A program made the position numbers and the translations under genes. Below the pieces are notes generated by a model, which saw only the letters and a program-made list of their open reading frames with translations, was not told the DNA's origin and made no database searches. From Epiperipatus broadwayi (taxonomy: Eukaryota; Onychophora; Udeonychophora; Euonychophora; Peripatidae): a stretch of 64,000 nt of DNA. The stretch covers positions 1,136,001 to 1,200,000 of the forward strand of contig JAQFVV010012536.1 in assembly GCA_028023455.1 (NCBI GenBank). Direction: 5' to 3'. Every line of letters starts with the position of its first letter. Position 1 is the first letter of the stretch. Of this stretch, positions 49,772 to 59,120 are shown in pieces.

Positions 49772-50788
49772 TCAACCATTATCAATCCACTGCAGGATGA
49801 AGGTCTCTCCAAGTTTAATCCATCTTCTCCGATCTTTAGCTTCTCTTCTCCACATCACCCCTACACATTTTCTTATTTCATCCATCCATCTTACATGTGG
49901 TCTCCTTCTGGGTCTTTTACAATCTCTTGGAATCCAGTTTAAAATTTCAATTGTCCATCTATTATCATCTCTTCTAGCAATATGTCCAGCCCAACTCCAC
50001 TTCAATCTTTTAATTTTTTCAATGAGGTCAGTAACACCTGTTTGTTCTCTTACCCATACATTGCGTTTTCGATCTCTTCTTGTTACTCCCAACATACATC
50101 TCTCCATACTTCTTTGAATGGTCTGAAGTCTCTGTATTGATCTTCTATTAAGTGTCCAAGTCTCAGATCCATAAGTAAGAACTGGTAAAACACATTTGTT
50201 AAAAACCTTTCTTTTCAAACACATAGGCATATTTCCTTTTAATATCAAGTTATTTCTACCAAAAGCACTCCAACCAAGTTTAATTCTATGATTAATTTCC
50301 TCTATTATGTTTCCATCTGTATTAATAATCTGACCAAGGTATTTGTAACTCTTAACTTCTTCTAATTCATCATAATCAATCTTTATTTTCATATTTGGAG
50401 CAAATCGATTAAACATTACTTTAGTCTTTTTAACATTTATCTTTAGTCCTACTTTCCTACTTTCATCTGATAACTCCTGCAACATTTCCTGCAGCTCGGT
50501 AGCATTATTTGCAAAAACAACTACATCATCTGCGAAATCTAAATGACTTAAATAATCTCCATTTACTTTCACTCCTTTAGTTTCCCATTTTAATCCACAA
50601 AATACTTCTTGCAGCACTGCTGTAAAAAGTTTTGGAGATATGGAGTCACCTTGTCTTACACCTTTCTCAATGTTGACTTTCCCAGTATCATTATGTAATC
50701 TAATTGTTGCTGTTGCATTTTTATAAATATTCTTTAAAATATGACAATATCCTGGATCTATACCTTGATGATCCAATGCTTCAATCAC
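49772..50788 (-). pseudogene. RTE copy B: reverse transcriptase, C-terminal part
   Basis: 338 codons. Palm blocks GVRQGDSISPKLF, HLDFADDVVVFANN (intact FADD catalytic pair), GLKINVKKTKVMFN and YKYLGQIIN, then the thumb and RTE-type C-terminal region with LTYGSETWTLNRR, MERCMLGVTRRDRKRN, GHIARRDDNRWT and the end QWIDNG. The frame closes a few bases before the 3' end of the element, typical of RTE elements with almost no 3' UTR. Confidence 0.9.
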
Positions 50789-51348
50789 GAAATGTTTATA
50801 GAATCAAATGCCTTTTCATAATCTACAAATCCAAAACATAATGACAACTCATATTCATTTGTCCTTTCTATAACTTCTCTCAATACTTGAATATGATCTA
50901 CTGTACTAAAACCACTTTTAAATCCAGCTTGTTCTCTTGGTTGGTGAAAATCCAAGATTCTCTGTAGACGAGTTGTAATTATCTTGGTAAAAATTTTATA
51001 TAAAACTGATAAAAGGCTGATAGGTCTGTAATTTCTAATATCTTCTTTATCACCTTTTTTAAATATTAATATTATTACTGCATTCTTCCAATCATCCGGT
51101 ACATCTTTATCATTTAGACATTTGGTATATAACTTTGCTAATATTTTTTCTGTTTCTTCACCTGCTTCTTTTAATATATCAATTATAATTCCATCATTAC
51201 CTGGAGCCTTTCCTTTTTTCATACATTTAATTGCATTTCTCACTTCTTCATTTAAAATTCTGGGCAATTCGGAAGATGTAATAGATATAGGAGGTACTTG
51301 TTCTTTATTACTATATAATTCTTGATAAAAATCTTCTACCAATTTCAT
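50785..51348 (-). pseudogene. RTE copy B: reverse transcriptase, N-terminal part
   Basis: 187 codons. Holds the early reverse-transcriptase blocks: [74 protein letters not shown] and [14 protein letters not shown], with the first catalytic Asp. Breaks at a 4-base deletion just after DSINIS and continues in the next frame from 50788. Confidence 0.9.
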
Positions 51349-51389
51349 AATGTCATCCCTCTTTTTAGTAATAATTCCATCTTTTTTCC

Positions 51390-51944
51390 TTATTGCAGAT
51401 AATGTTGTTTTACATTGTTAAGACTTTTATTTTCTTCTACAGCTTTTCTTGCTAGTTCACAGTTATACTTTCTTATATCATTTTCAACTCTTTTCCGCAC
51501 CATTTTACAAAATTCGAGATATTCAATTCTTTTTAATGCATCATTCTTGCATATCTTCATATTCCTTCTTTTCTTCATAAGTTCTCTAGTCTCAGTAGAA
51601 ATTTTATTAGTCAATTGCTGCTTTTTTCTACCAGCTATCTTTGTTGCAGTTTTTAAAAGTGTATCAGTTATTTTCATATTAATTTCATTTAAATCTGAAT
51701 CATGTTCAAAATCTACTAATACTTGAAACCGATTTGTAAGTTCTAATTTAAATTCATTAGAATGTTTCTGAAGATTAGGAATATCAACTGTAAATATAGT
51801 TTTTCTTAATAATTTTTGTCTCTCTAGTTTTACATTAACATGTATCTTACCCCTTACTAATCGATGATCACTTCCTGTGTTAAATTTATTAAGAACATTA
51901 CAATCTTGAAATATGTATTTCCTGTTAGTCAAAATATAATCCAA
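51390..51944 (-). pseudogene. RTE copy B: end of endonuclease and linker
   Basis: 184 codons. Starts in the LDYILTNRK region and holds GSDHRLV, the last endonuclease motif (about residue 25-31), then a Lys-rich linker rich in predicted helices (LELTNRF, MKKRRNMK, RKRVENDIRKYN). It loses frame at LNNVKQHY, where about 20 bases present in the 2010-4757 copy are missing. Confidence 0.85.
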
Positions 51945-51977
51945 TTCTGCTGTACCTTCATTTGGATGCTTCCATGT

Positions 51978-52748
51978 TCATTTCCTTCTAACATTTTTCT
52001 CAAAAAAAGAATTCATAATATAAAGTTTTTCCTTCTCTGCAAACTTCACAAGTCTATGTCCTCTCGCATTTCTATTACCATAACCAAAATTACCTACAAC
52101 ACTTTCATCTTTCATTTGTTTACCAATTCTAGCATTAAAATCTGCCATAACAATTTTAAAATGTTGTTTACTCTGATCAAAAGCCTTTTGTACATCCATA
52201 TAAAAATCTTCTACTACTTCATCACTGTGAGAACTTGTTGGGGCATAAACCTGAATTATCTGCATTTGATATCTGCTATTAAGTTGTATAACTAATCTTG
52301 CCACTCTGTCTGATACACCATCAATCTCCACAATATTGTTCTTCCACTTTTTATTTATAATGAATCCTACTCCACTTGTATTTCCAATATTTGTGCCTTT
52401 ATAATAGAGCATATGTCCACTTTTTAAATCAATTGTCTCTTCACCTTTTCTTCTAACTTCACAAAGTCCAATAATATCCCATTTAATATAAGAGAGTTCT
52501 TCTTCGAATTCTTGCAATCTTCCTTCACTTGAAAGTGATCTGCAGTTGTAAGTACCTAAATAAAAAGTCGTCATCAAATGGCAGCCTGGGTCTGCCTCCA
52601 GGATATTCTTAGCACCCTCCGCCTTCGGCCACCAACCGCTGCCTTGATTGGTGACTTTACAGCCTCCTGGGATTAAGGGCCATGCTTTATTTTTGTCTGT
52701 CATAATTGTATAATTGGAAAAATCTTTATCATTTACACAAACATTCAT
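51978..52748 (-). pseudogene. RTE copy B: endonuclease domain
   Basis: 256 codons from ATG at 52748. APE-type exonuclease-endonuclease-phosphatase motifs in order: LGTYNCRSL (about residue 67), DIIGLCEVRR with the catalytic Glu (about 92), QVYAPTSS (about 168) and MADFNARIG (about 200, where GDFN is usual). The SDH motif lies in the next frame (GSDHRLV), after the stop at about 51978. The enzyme nicks target DNA to prime reverse transcription. Confidence 0.88.
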
Positions 52749-53524
52749 TCTGCCTTATCAGGCACTGAGAAGAAAGACCATGGTGTTTCTTGATCTTAAA
52801 CTCAGAAGTAAAAAGCCAATAAACTCACCACGCTGGCTAATGCGTGTTGGTGAGCAGCCCATCCATGTTCGTATACTATATGAATAAACATATAGTAATA
52901 ACAGCTGCAACGACAAGAACGTATGGAGTGGACATTAGGAATTTGCCCTGCTCGGTTCCTTTAAGGCCTCCAAGAGGAATCAAAGGGTCTCCTTTCAGTT
53001 AATAGCAAACTCCTTTCTGCAGCCTTTGCATTATATATATATATATTAAAATCCATTCATATTTATACATCGTGACAGTTTGAATTTCTATAGTAATTAT
53101 TTTTTACGAATTTTTAATAACTTCCTTTCTACATAAAATTAATTTCTAAATGCAACAGAAAAATGTTTATTCAAATTTTAAAAATCCTATGTTAATGATT
53201 TATTTATTTTTTGTATTTTTTTTTTTTCACTTCTCCAGATAATTTAAATTTAGTTTTACAACAAAATGGTCATTTTGCTTTCCGTGGCGGATGAGCATAT
53301 GTAAAAATTACATAGATCTTATTTTGTTTTCGTTTGTAGAATGTTTATCCAGGTAAATTATCGTTAATTTAAAAATCCTTGGCTCCAGAACATTTTTGGA
53401 TTTGCGAATTTTTCTGGTATCAAAAATAGACTATTTAACCATTGTTAAGATGGAAGAAAAAATAGGAGCTACTTAAACGCTATTATTATTTCTTTTATTT
53501 TGTTTGCAAAAGTATGTGGATATT

Positions 53525-53690
53525 CTTTGGTCATATGTTTATATCTCTCCACAAGATGGTAAAATCAGATAGAAACCAGTCCCTACCTTTTGTGAGAGCG
53601 GTGTGGTTAAAATTGCACTACAGAAATATTATTCATTATTGGATAATTTCTAGTCCAATGAATGACTAATATTATTTATAAATTTATCTT
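53525..53690 (+). repeat. Dispersed repeat, tail of the 19345-20475 family
   Basis: AGATAGAAACCAGTCCCTAC...TTGTGAGAG...CAGAAATATTATTCATTATT...AATGAATGACTAAT, matching the arms at 19345-19500 and 20380-20475. Confidence 0.6.
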
Positions 53691-53876
53691 TTGAAACTTT
53701 GTTTGGTAACATAAGTTTTCAAACCATAGATATTCTGTTTACCTGAAGGTTTGTGATGGTGGCAGTTTAGTTTTATTTATATGTTGGTCTATTTCCCTTT
53801 TCTAATATTGAATATTAAATGTCTTTAGAAAAATTAAACTTTATTTAAATTTTCAATTACATTCAATTCTTCGGAT

Positions 53877-54290
53877 ATTGCTGGCCTGGTCAGTGAAAGT
53901 ACTAGCATGGGAATCGAACCTGGATTTTTAGATTCTTGAATAATGACTCTTAAGGAAATGCTCTAACCAACTAAACCATCTTGTGAAAGACACAACAGTC
54001 AGTAGAAATCTCATATACTTATCTATAAGGTTTGTCCTAATTTCTCCACTTTTCCCTAAGAGCAAAGTCTAGAAAACACTAATTAACTTTACTCTTAGGG
54101 AAAAGTGAAGAAATTAGCAGGAACACTTATAAATAAGTATATGAAATTTGTATTGACTGTTTCCTTTGACAGGATAGCTCAATTGGTTAGAGTGATTCCA
54201 TAAAATTCATTATTAAAGAAGCTAATGAATAGGTTTGATTCCCATATTAGTACTGTCACTGATTAAGTCAGCAACACCTGAAGAAGAATG
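53877..54290. mobile_element. Inverted dimer with outward tRNA-like modules (SINE family 3)
   Basis: Minus strand 53985-53890: GATGGTTTAGTTGGTTAGAG (A box) and GGTTCGATTCCCATG (B box). Plus strand 54171-54256: GGATAGCTCAATTGGTTAGA and GGTTTGATTCCCAT. The central part folds on itself (CACTTTTCCCTAAGAG / CTCTTAGGGAAAAGTG). Both tRNA-like units point away from the centre. Each has an extra segment of about 30-40 bases between the boxes, so they are not functional tRNA genes. Confidence 0.72.
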
Positions 54291-54557
54291 GAGTCTGATG
54301 CTACTCAAAATGTACATATACTATCTTATGTATTATTCCTAATAGTTGAATGTAGTTGAAAATTTAATAAAGATTACTTTTTTTAAAAGATATTCAGTAT
54401 TTAATATTAGACATCACATGATCACCATCTCATACTAGCACATAATTGTTGTAAACAAAGGCAAAACTCTCCATACAGTAGTGCCATCCTGTGCTAACCA
54501 GAGTAATCAATAGATGCCAGAAGGCTTGTGCATAAAATCCCTATCTAGTGCCTACTC

Positions 54558-54616
54558 ATCCAATATCTCCAGACTAGTTTCTGGTGTGTGGCCATCAACA
54601 GTGAGGAGCCTTGGAT
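54558..54616 (-). ncRNA. Hammerhead-like motif, family A, degenerate core
   Basis: Minus strand: ATCCAA, TCCTCA, CTGTTGA (altered core), a decayed stem II, GAAA, ACTAGT, GTC, TGGAGA, TTGGAT. The outer and inner stem I are kept, but the catalytic box carries a substitution at the essential A. Confidence 0.5.
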
Positions 54617-55072
54617 CTGAAAGCACTGCACCTAGATCTTAGGATCTAATGCAACCCTCCAGCAGCCACCTTTTAACTCTACTTTACTACAAAACTATGA
54701 GAATGATATTGAAAACACAAAAATATTTTCAATCTAAGCTCAATAGCTTATATAGTCATATGGGTCTGAACTCAATTCAGCACCCATACATTTTGATGTC
54801 TTTGGCTCTTAAACAACCATAGCCACCACTATCCTATTAGGCAGGATTGGTGTTAAACCACTAAACATCACATGATCACCATTTCATACTAGCACATAAT
54901 TGTTGTAAACAAAGGCAAAACTCTCCATACAGACTATATAAGCTATTGACCTTAGATTGAAAATATTTTTGTGTTTTCAATTTCATTCTCATAGTTTTGT
55001 AGTAAAGCAGAGTTAAAAGATGGCTGCTGGAGGGTTGCATTAGATCCTAAGATCTAGGTGCAGTGTTCTCAG

Positions 55073-55130
55073 ATCCAAGGCTCCTCACTGATGATGGCCA
55101 CAAGCCAGAAACTAGTCTAGGATATTGGAT
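55073..55130 (+). ncRNA. Type I hammerhead motif, family A
   Basis: ATCCAA (55073-55078) with TTGGAT (55125-55130) gives a perfect outer stem I. Exact CTGATGA at 55088-55094, four-pair stem II TGGC/GCCA, GAAA at 55108-55111, stem III ACTAGT, GTC at 55115-55117. The inner stem I is damaged by one missing G and one A (TAGGA against TCCTCA). Confidence 0.65.
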
Positions 55131-55659
55131 GAGTAGGCACTAGATAGGGATTTTATGCACAAGCCTTCTGGCATCTATTGATTACTCTGGTTAGCACAGG
55201 GTGGCACTACTGTATGGAGAGTTTTGCCTTTATTTAATATTAGGTAATGGAAACATTTTTTAAATCATAAATTTCAAATAGCTAACTGTTTTTTTATTGT
55301 AATTTATAGCAGAGTTGCTAAAGCTTAATAAAGCAAAAGAATACCCACAATTTATTGACAAAGCAGCCTCTGTATCTATAGAGGTTGTTTTGACAACATT
55401 GTAGATATTTTAATTGGTTTATTGTATTGGGGAATAATTTGTGTTTATATTGCACATGTAATAACACTCATGCACAGTAGGTTTTTTTCTCAAGAGTATT
55501 ATTACTTGTATTCTAATTTTTTTTCTTTTCTTAAGAAGTAAGATAGTTTTGTTATATTGGCATATTTATGAGAGCATAAAGAAATTATGACATATTAATA
55601 TTAATCAGAAATTGTTTGCAAAATAAATATAATTTTATTTCTTTGCCTACAAAGATCTT

Positions 55660-56192
55660 ATGATCAGGATACTTTATGCTTACGCAAGCTGTTTTCACAG
55701 AGGCAAAACTATACAGTAGCACCATTCAGTGCAAGCTAGAGTGATCAATGGATGCAGGAAGGCTTGTGTGTAAAAACTCAGCTTGTGCGAGCATAACGAA
55801 TGGTGATCACAATTATATTTGATGGTTTAATACTAATCCTACCCAATAGGATTAAAAAACCAAAGACAACAAAGGTATGCATGCTGAACAGAGTTCAGAT
55901 CTATACAACTATAGACACTAATGAACTTAGCTTGGAAACATTATTGTGATTTCATTTTGGATTCCAAGCTTTATAGTTAGCTAGATGGCTATTGGAGGGT
56001 TGCATTAGATTATAAGATCTAGGAGCAACACTCTCAGATCCAAAGTTCCTCATTGATGAAAGCCACAAGCTAGAAACTAGTCTGGTGATATTGGATGAAT
56101 AGGCACTAGATAGGGATTTTATGCAAAAAACCTTCCTGCATCCATTGATTACTCTGGGTTGCACTGAGTAGCACTATTGCCTCTGTGAAAAT
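55660..56192 (+). mobile_element. Family A hammerhead element with mirrored ends
   Basis: TTTCACAGAGGCAA near 55694 and TTGCCTCTGTGAAA near 56177 are mirror ends. The left arm is antisense and short (to about 55790). The rest is a sense copy with ATCCTACCCAATAGGATT, TTGGAGGGTTGCATTAGATT, the core at 56038-56096 and the 3' end. No clear duplication was found. The minus frame 55952-56164 is the complement of this repeat, not a gene. Confidence 0.65.
56038..56096 (+). ncRNA. Hammerhead-like motif, family A, first core base changed
   Basis: ATCCAA with TTGGAT outer stem I; TCCTCA with TGGTGA; TTGATGA where CTGATGA is needed (56053-56059); stem II AGC/GCT (a compensated change from GGC/GCC); GAAA; ACTAGT; GTC at 56080-56082. 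The C to T change would be expected to abolish cleavage. Confidence 0.55.
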
Positions 56193-56559
56193 CTAATAAT
56201 GCAGGTAGAATAAACTTAATCAGAGCAGCAATCTATTTAGTTAAGATCTGAAAGGAAACAAATTTGAGATATGTTTAGATATGAATGTGGCTTCTGCATG
56301 GGAAGCAGCTCTGTGGTAGCATAAGTAAAGTGTCACAGAAGGAACAGTCTGTTTGTAACACTATTATCTTAATCATTATTTTTTTCATTATTTTTGTTAA
56401 TTTTTTCCACATGGTATTTGATTCATTTAAATTGCTTTTCAACTTCGAAACTACTTTAACTCTTCAGAAGTTGCCATCAAAATAATTGCAACGGATGTCA
56501 AGTGTATCCAAGATATAAATTATTTACAAGTGTGAGCTCAAATACAAATCAAATTTAAA

Positions 56560-56885
56560 TACAACAAATTTGTCTTTATTATGTTTAAATAGAAGGACCT
56601 GAATATTCAGACTTTCAATCTCCTCACTGTTATCCACTCCACTCCATCTTATACAACTGATACACATGACTACATACATGTGAAAAAGTTAAATGACCTC
56701 CAATACACATATTTCATGCTGAGCATGATATATATTGGAGATCATTTACCTTGCATGAAATATGTATATTGAAGATCATTTATCTTTTTCACATGTATGT
56801 GGTCATTTGTATTAGTTGTATAAGATGAAGTAGATAGCTGTGAGGAGCTTGAAAATTGAGTTCAGATCCTATTTACATTAAGTTT
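56560..56885. mobile_element. Inverted-dimer family C element
   Basis: Left arm antisense tRNA-like module (GGATTT-type B box complement near 56598-56640, CATCTTATACAACTGATACA) and right arm sense (56790-56870). They meet at partial hammerhead cores near 56705-56770 (CATGCTGAGCATG, GAAATATGTATATTGAAG). Neither core keeps CTGATG. Confidence 0.65.
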
Positions 56886-57032
56886 AGTATAGATAATATA
56901 CATGTATATAAATATTAATATTCAGGCTGTACTTCTGCCCATTCCTCTTCTGTATATTTAAATGGACATATCAAGACTCTATATGTGAAAGGTCAGAGCG
57001 ATCTAAGGTCAAGATGGGTATGGCAATATTGC

Positions 57033-57114
57033 CAGCAACAAGATCTTTGAATGTTCCATTCTCAAATTTCCAACAGCAACAAGATCTTTGAATGTTCCAT
57101 TCTCAAATTTCCAA
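57033..57114 (+). repeat. Tandem duplication, 2 x 41 bp
   Basis: CAGCAACAAGATCTTTGAAT...CTCAAATTTCCAA occurs at 57033 and again at 57074 without change. The copy at 44280-44690 has only one equivalent, so this is a local event. Confidence 0.9.
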
Positions 57115-57230
57115 TGATATGGATGGCAGGAAAGTAGGAGGGCAGAGAAGATTGAAGCTTGTCCATTAAAGTTTCAAGATTTGCCATCTTAATATAAGCT
57201 GAGCAGTGATTGTTTATATGTGTGAGAAAT

Positions 57231-57291
57231 GATGATCTGGACCAACTGATGGGTGCTGGTTCAGCATGAAATACATATATTGGAGATCATC
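57231..57291 (+). ncRNA. Type I hammerhead ribozyme motif, family C
   Basis: Outer stem I GATGATCT (57231-57238) with AGATCATC (57284-57291), eight perfect pairs. Three-base bulge, then CCAA (57242-57245) with TTGG (57280-57283). Core CTGATGG at 57246-57252 (last A replaced by G), stem II GTGCTG/CAGCAT (57253-57258, 57262-57267), GAAA at 57268-57271, stem III ATA/TAT with loop CA, triplet ATA with predicted cleavage after 57279. Compared with the copy at 20287, stem II changes T-G to T-A. Confidence 0.72.
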
Positions 57292-57499
57292 TATATTTTT
57301 CACATGAATATGGTCATAGGTATCAATTGTATAAGATGGAGTGTATAGTTTCAAGGAGCTTAAAATTTGAGTTCAGGTCCTTCTATTTATATTACGTTTG
57401 TATAGATAATGTACATGTATTTAAATATTTCTTTATTCTGTTTATATAATAAAATATATGAATTTTTATTTATCTTCACTTACAATATAGAAATTAATT

Positions 57500-57805
57500 A
57501 GAAGGGATTGGAATTCAGACTTTCAAACTCCCTTCTACTATCCACTCCAACTTGTACAACTGATACACAAGACCACTTATATGTAAAAAGATGAAAGATC
57601 TCCAATATATGTATTTCGTCCTGAACCACATGAAATATGTATATTGGAGATTATTTATCTTTTCTGCATGTAATGTGGTCATATGTTGCAGTTTTACAAG
57701 ATGGAATGGATAGTTGTAGTGAACTACCAGCACTATGTTATTTGTACAATATGGAGTAGATATCTGTAGAGATCTTGAAAGTCTGAGTTCAAGTCCTTTC
57801 TAATT
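57500..57805. mobile_element. Inverted-dimer family C element
   Basis: Antisense tRNA-like module at 57503-57565, meeting partial cores at 57598-57655 (GAAATATGTATATTGGAG on plus, its near mirror on minus), then a sense module at 57670-57720 and another B-box end at 57775-57800 (GAGTTCAAGTCC). The minus frame 57515-57733 is repeat-derived. Confidence 0.6.
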
Positions 57806-57869
57806 ACATTGTTTAATATACAAAATATACATGTATTTAAATATAGAAAGTATTAAACCAAGTAATATA

Positions 57870-58640
57870 AAGGTCACATGATCACCATTTCATAGACTTG
57901 CTCAAATTACTAAAACTCTCCACACAGTACCGCCACTCAGTAGAAGCCAGAGTAATTAATGGCTCAAAGAAGGTTTGTGCATAAAATCCCTATGTATCCA
58001 GAGTAATCAATGGATGCAAGAAGGTTTATACATAAAATCTCTGTATAGTCTCCACTCATCCAATATCCCCAGACTAGTTTCTAGCTTGTGGCTTTCATCA
58101 GTGAGGGGCCTTGGATCTGAGAGCACTGCACCTAGATCTTAGGATCTAATGCAACCTCCAGCAGCCACTTTTTATCTCTACTTAATTACAAAACTATAAG
58201 TCTAAAATTGAAAACACAGTAATATTTTCAATCCAAGCTCATTAGCTTATATAATCATATAGGTCTAAACTCAGTTCAGTACTCATACATTTTGTTGTCT
58301 TTGGTTCTTTAATAACCATAAACATCATTATCCTATTAAGTAGGATTGTTATTAAACCACTAGACATCACATGATCACCATTTCTTATACTTGCTCAAAC
58401 TGTTAAAATAGGCAAAACTTTCCATACAGCAGTGCCACTCAGTGCAAGCTAGAGTAATCAATGGAAGAAAAATTTGTGCATCAAATCTCTATCTAGCGCC
58501 TACTCATACAATATCCCCAGACTAGTTTATTGAATGAGTAGACCCCTAGAGTGGGATTTTATACAAACCTTCTTGCATCCATTGATTACTTTAGCTTGCA
58601 CTGAGTGGCGCTACTGTATGCAGAGTTTTGTCTGTTTTAA
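57870..58640. mobile_element. Composite family A hammerhead elements
   Basis: Starts GTCACATGATCACCATTTC and runs antisense through the core at 58058-58116 and the family's 5' region (TTAGTAATACC-like end at about 58350). A second end (ACATCACATGATCACCATTT at about 58363) follows with a collapsed inverted copy to 58640. In the second unit the core region is deleted, leaving CCCCAGACTAGTTT joined to ATTGAATGAGTAG. No clear duplication was found. Confidence 0.65.
58058..58116 (-). ncRNA. Type I hammerhead ribozyme motif, family A
   Basis: Minus strand: ATCCAA pairs with TTGGAT; CCCTCA with TGGGGA (five of six pairs); exact CTGATGA; stem II AGC/GCT with loop CACAA (compensated relative to GGC/GCC elsewhere); GAAA; palindromic stem III ACTAGT; GTC; with predicted cleavage next to the GTC at 58072-58074. 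The closing stem II position is A opposite A. Confidence 0.75.
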
Positions 58641-58950
58641 ATATAACGTCATGATCAAAACAATTGTGGTGGAAGTCGAAGTCATAGGTATGTAAAAAGT
58701 ACAATTCTTACTTATATGGGCTGAGTGCAAAAAATATATAATTTTGCCTTTATTATATTTATATAATAAAATAGATGATTTTTAAACCTGTTTAGCTTAA
58801 AACTCCATGGGTCTATTTTGAATAGAACCTAGCTAATCTTTCAATAAATATTCCTCCATATCTGAGCATTTTATTTTCACAATTTAATATTTTTTGTATA
58901 TACTATATAATTACAAATATAAGCTTTCAAGTGATTTTTTTTAATCTAGT

Positions 58951-59006
58951 ATCCCAACTCCTCACTGAAGAGACCCATAGGTTGAAACCGGTCTGGGGAT
59001 GGGGAT
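58951..59006 (+). ncRNA. Type I hammerhead ribozyme motif, distinct subfamily
   Basis: Outer stem I ATCCC (58951-58955) with GGGAT (59002-59006). Inner TCCTCA (58959-58964) with TGGGGA (58994-58999). Core CTGAAGA at 58965-58971, stem II GACC/GGTT with loop CATA, GAAA at 58984-58987, stem III palindrome ACCGGT at 58987-58992, GTC with predicted cleavage after 58993. All core positions fit the consensus. The four-pair stem II and three-pair stem III favour a dimeric active form. Confidence 0.8.
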
Positions 59007-59120
59007 AATCTAAGATAAAAATGATTTGAATGCCTTATCTTGTAGTAGCATTTATCATAATAAAAAAGCTTGTTTAGAGCTCATTAGCATGCTCTTAATT
59101 TATATATATATATATATTGT
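59007..59120 (+). mobile_element. 3' part of the 58951 hammerhead element
   Basis: After the ribozyme: about 60 bases of spacer, then AAGCTTGTTTAGAGCTCATT and GCATGCTC, the same tail as at 18960-18985 (complement) and 31563, then an (AT)n tract at 59101-59116. Probably the element's 3' end. Confidence 0.55.

Larger units (their letters stand above)
49767..53023 (-). mobile_element. RTE LINE copy B, near full length but broken
   Basis: Spans a 5' UTR (52749-53023), an APE-type endonuclease, the reverse transcriptase and an RTE-type short 3' end. Bounded by a perfect 13 bp duplication CTTTGCATTATAT at 49754-49766 and 53024-53036. Coding frames in order on the minus strand: 52748-51978, 51944-51390, 51348-50785, 50788-49772. 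An in-frame stop (TGA where TGG is expected) separates the first two. A deletion near 51400 and a 4-base deletion near 50793 cause the other breaks, as comparison with the copy at 2010-4757 shows. Few lesions suggest a fairly recent insertion. It may be the family that mobilises the SINEs here (inference). Confidence 0.93.
54411..55230 (+). mobile_element. Snap-back hammerhead element, family A, long arms
   Basis: Perfect 13 bp duplication TATTTAATATTAG at 54398-54410 and 55231-55243. The antisense left arm (about 54465-54770) mirrors the sense right arm (about 54930-55225). The middle holds further sequence of the family's 5' region (GGGTCTGAACTCAATTCAG, CCTATTAGGCAGGATT) and a second copy of the outer end near 54860-54937. 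Cores at 54558-54616 (minus) and 55073-55130 (plus). The left arm is far longer than in 13527-13895 and 22008-22236. Confidence 0.82.
56930..57400 (+). mobile_element. Family C element: body, hammerhead, tRNA-like module
   Basis: Most complete sense copy. Body 56935-57220 (AAAGGTCAGAGCGATCTAAG, TCCATTAAAGTTTCAAGATT), hammerhead at 57231-57291, then within about 20 bases the tRNA-like module (GGTCATAGGTATCAATTGTA...GAGTTCAGGTCC) ending at 57382. A 41 bp segment is tandemly duplicated in the body. The order ribozyme then tRNA-like is the reverse of a normal SINE, in which the tRNA part is the 5' head. Confidence 0.72.

Noticed and set aside
49743-50117. Plus-strand frame of 124 codons, and similar frames at 51122, 51415 and 51864
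   Set aside because: They are antisense to the RTE reverse transcriptase and endonuclease frames.
53525-53690. GAAACCAGTCC as a further hammerhead
   Set aside because: GAAAC and GTC are present, but no CTGANGA lies at a suitable distance upstream and no stem I pairs.
55952-56164. Minus-strand 70-codon frame
   Set aside because: It is the complement of a family A hammerhead repeat.
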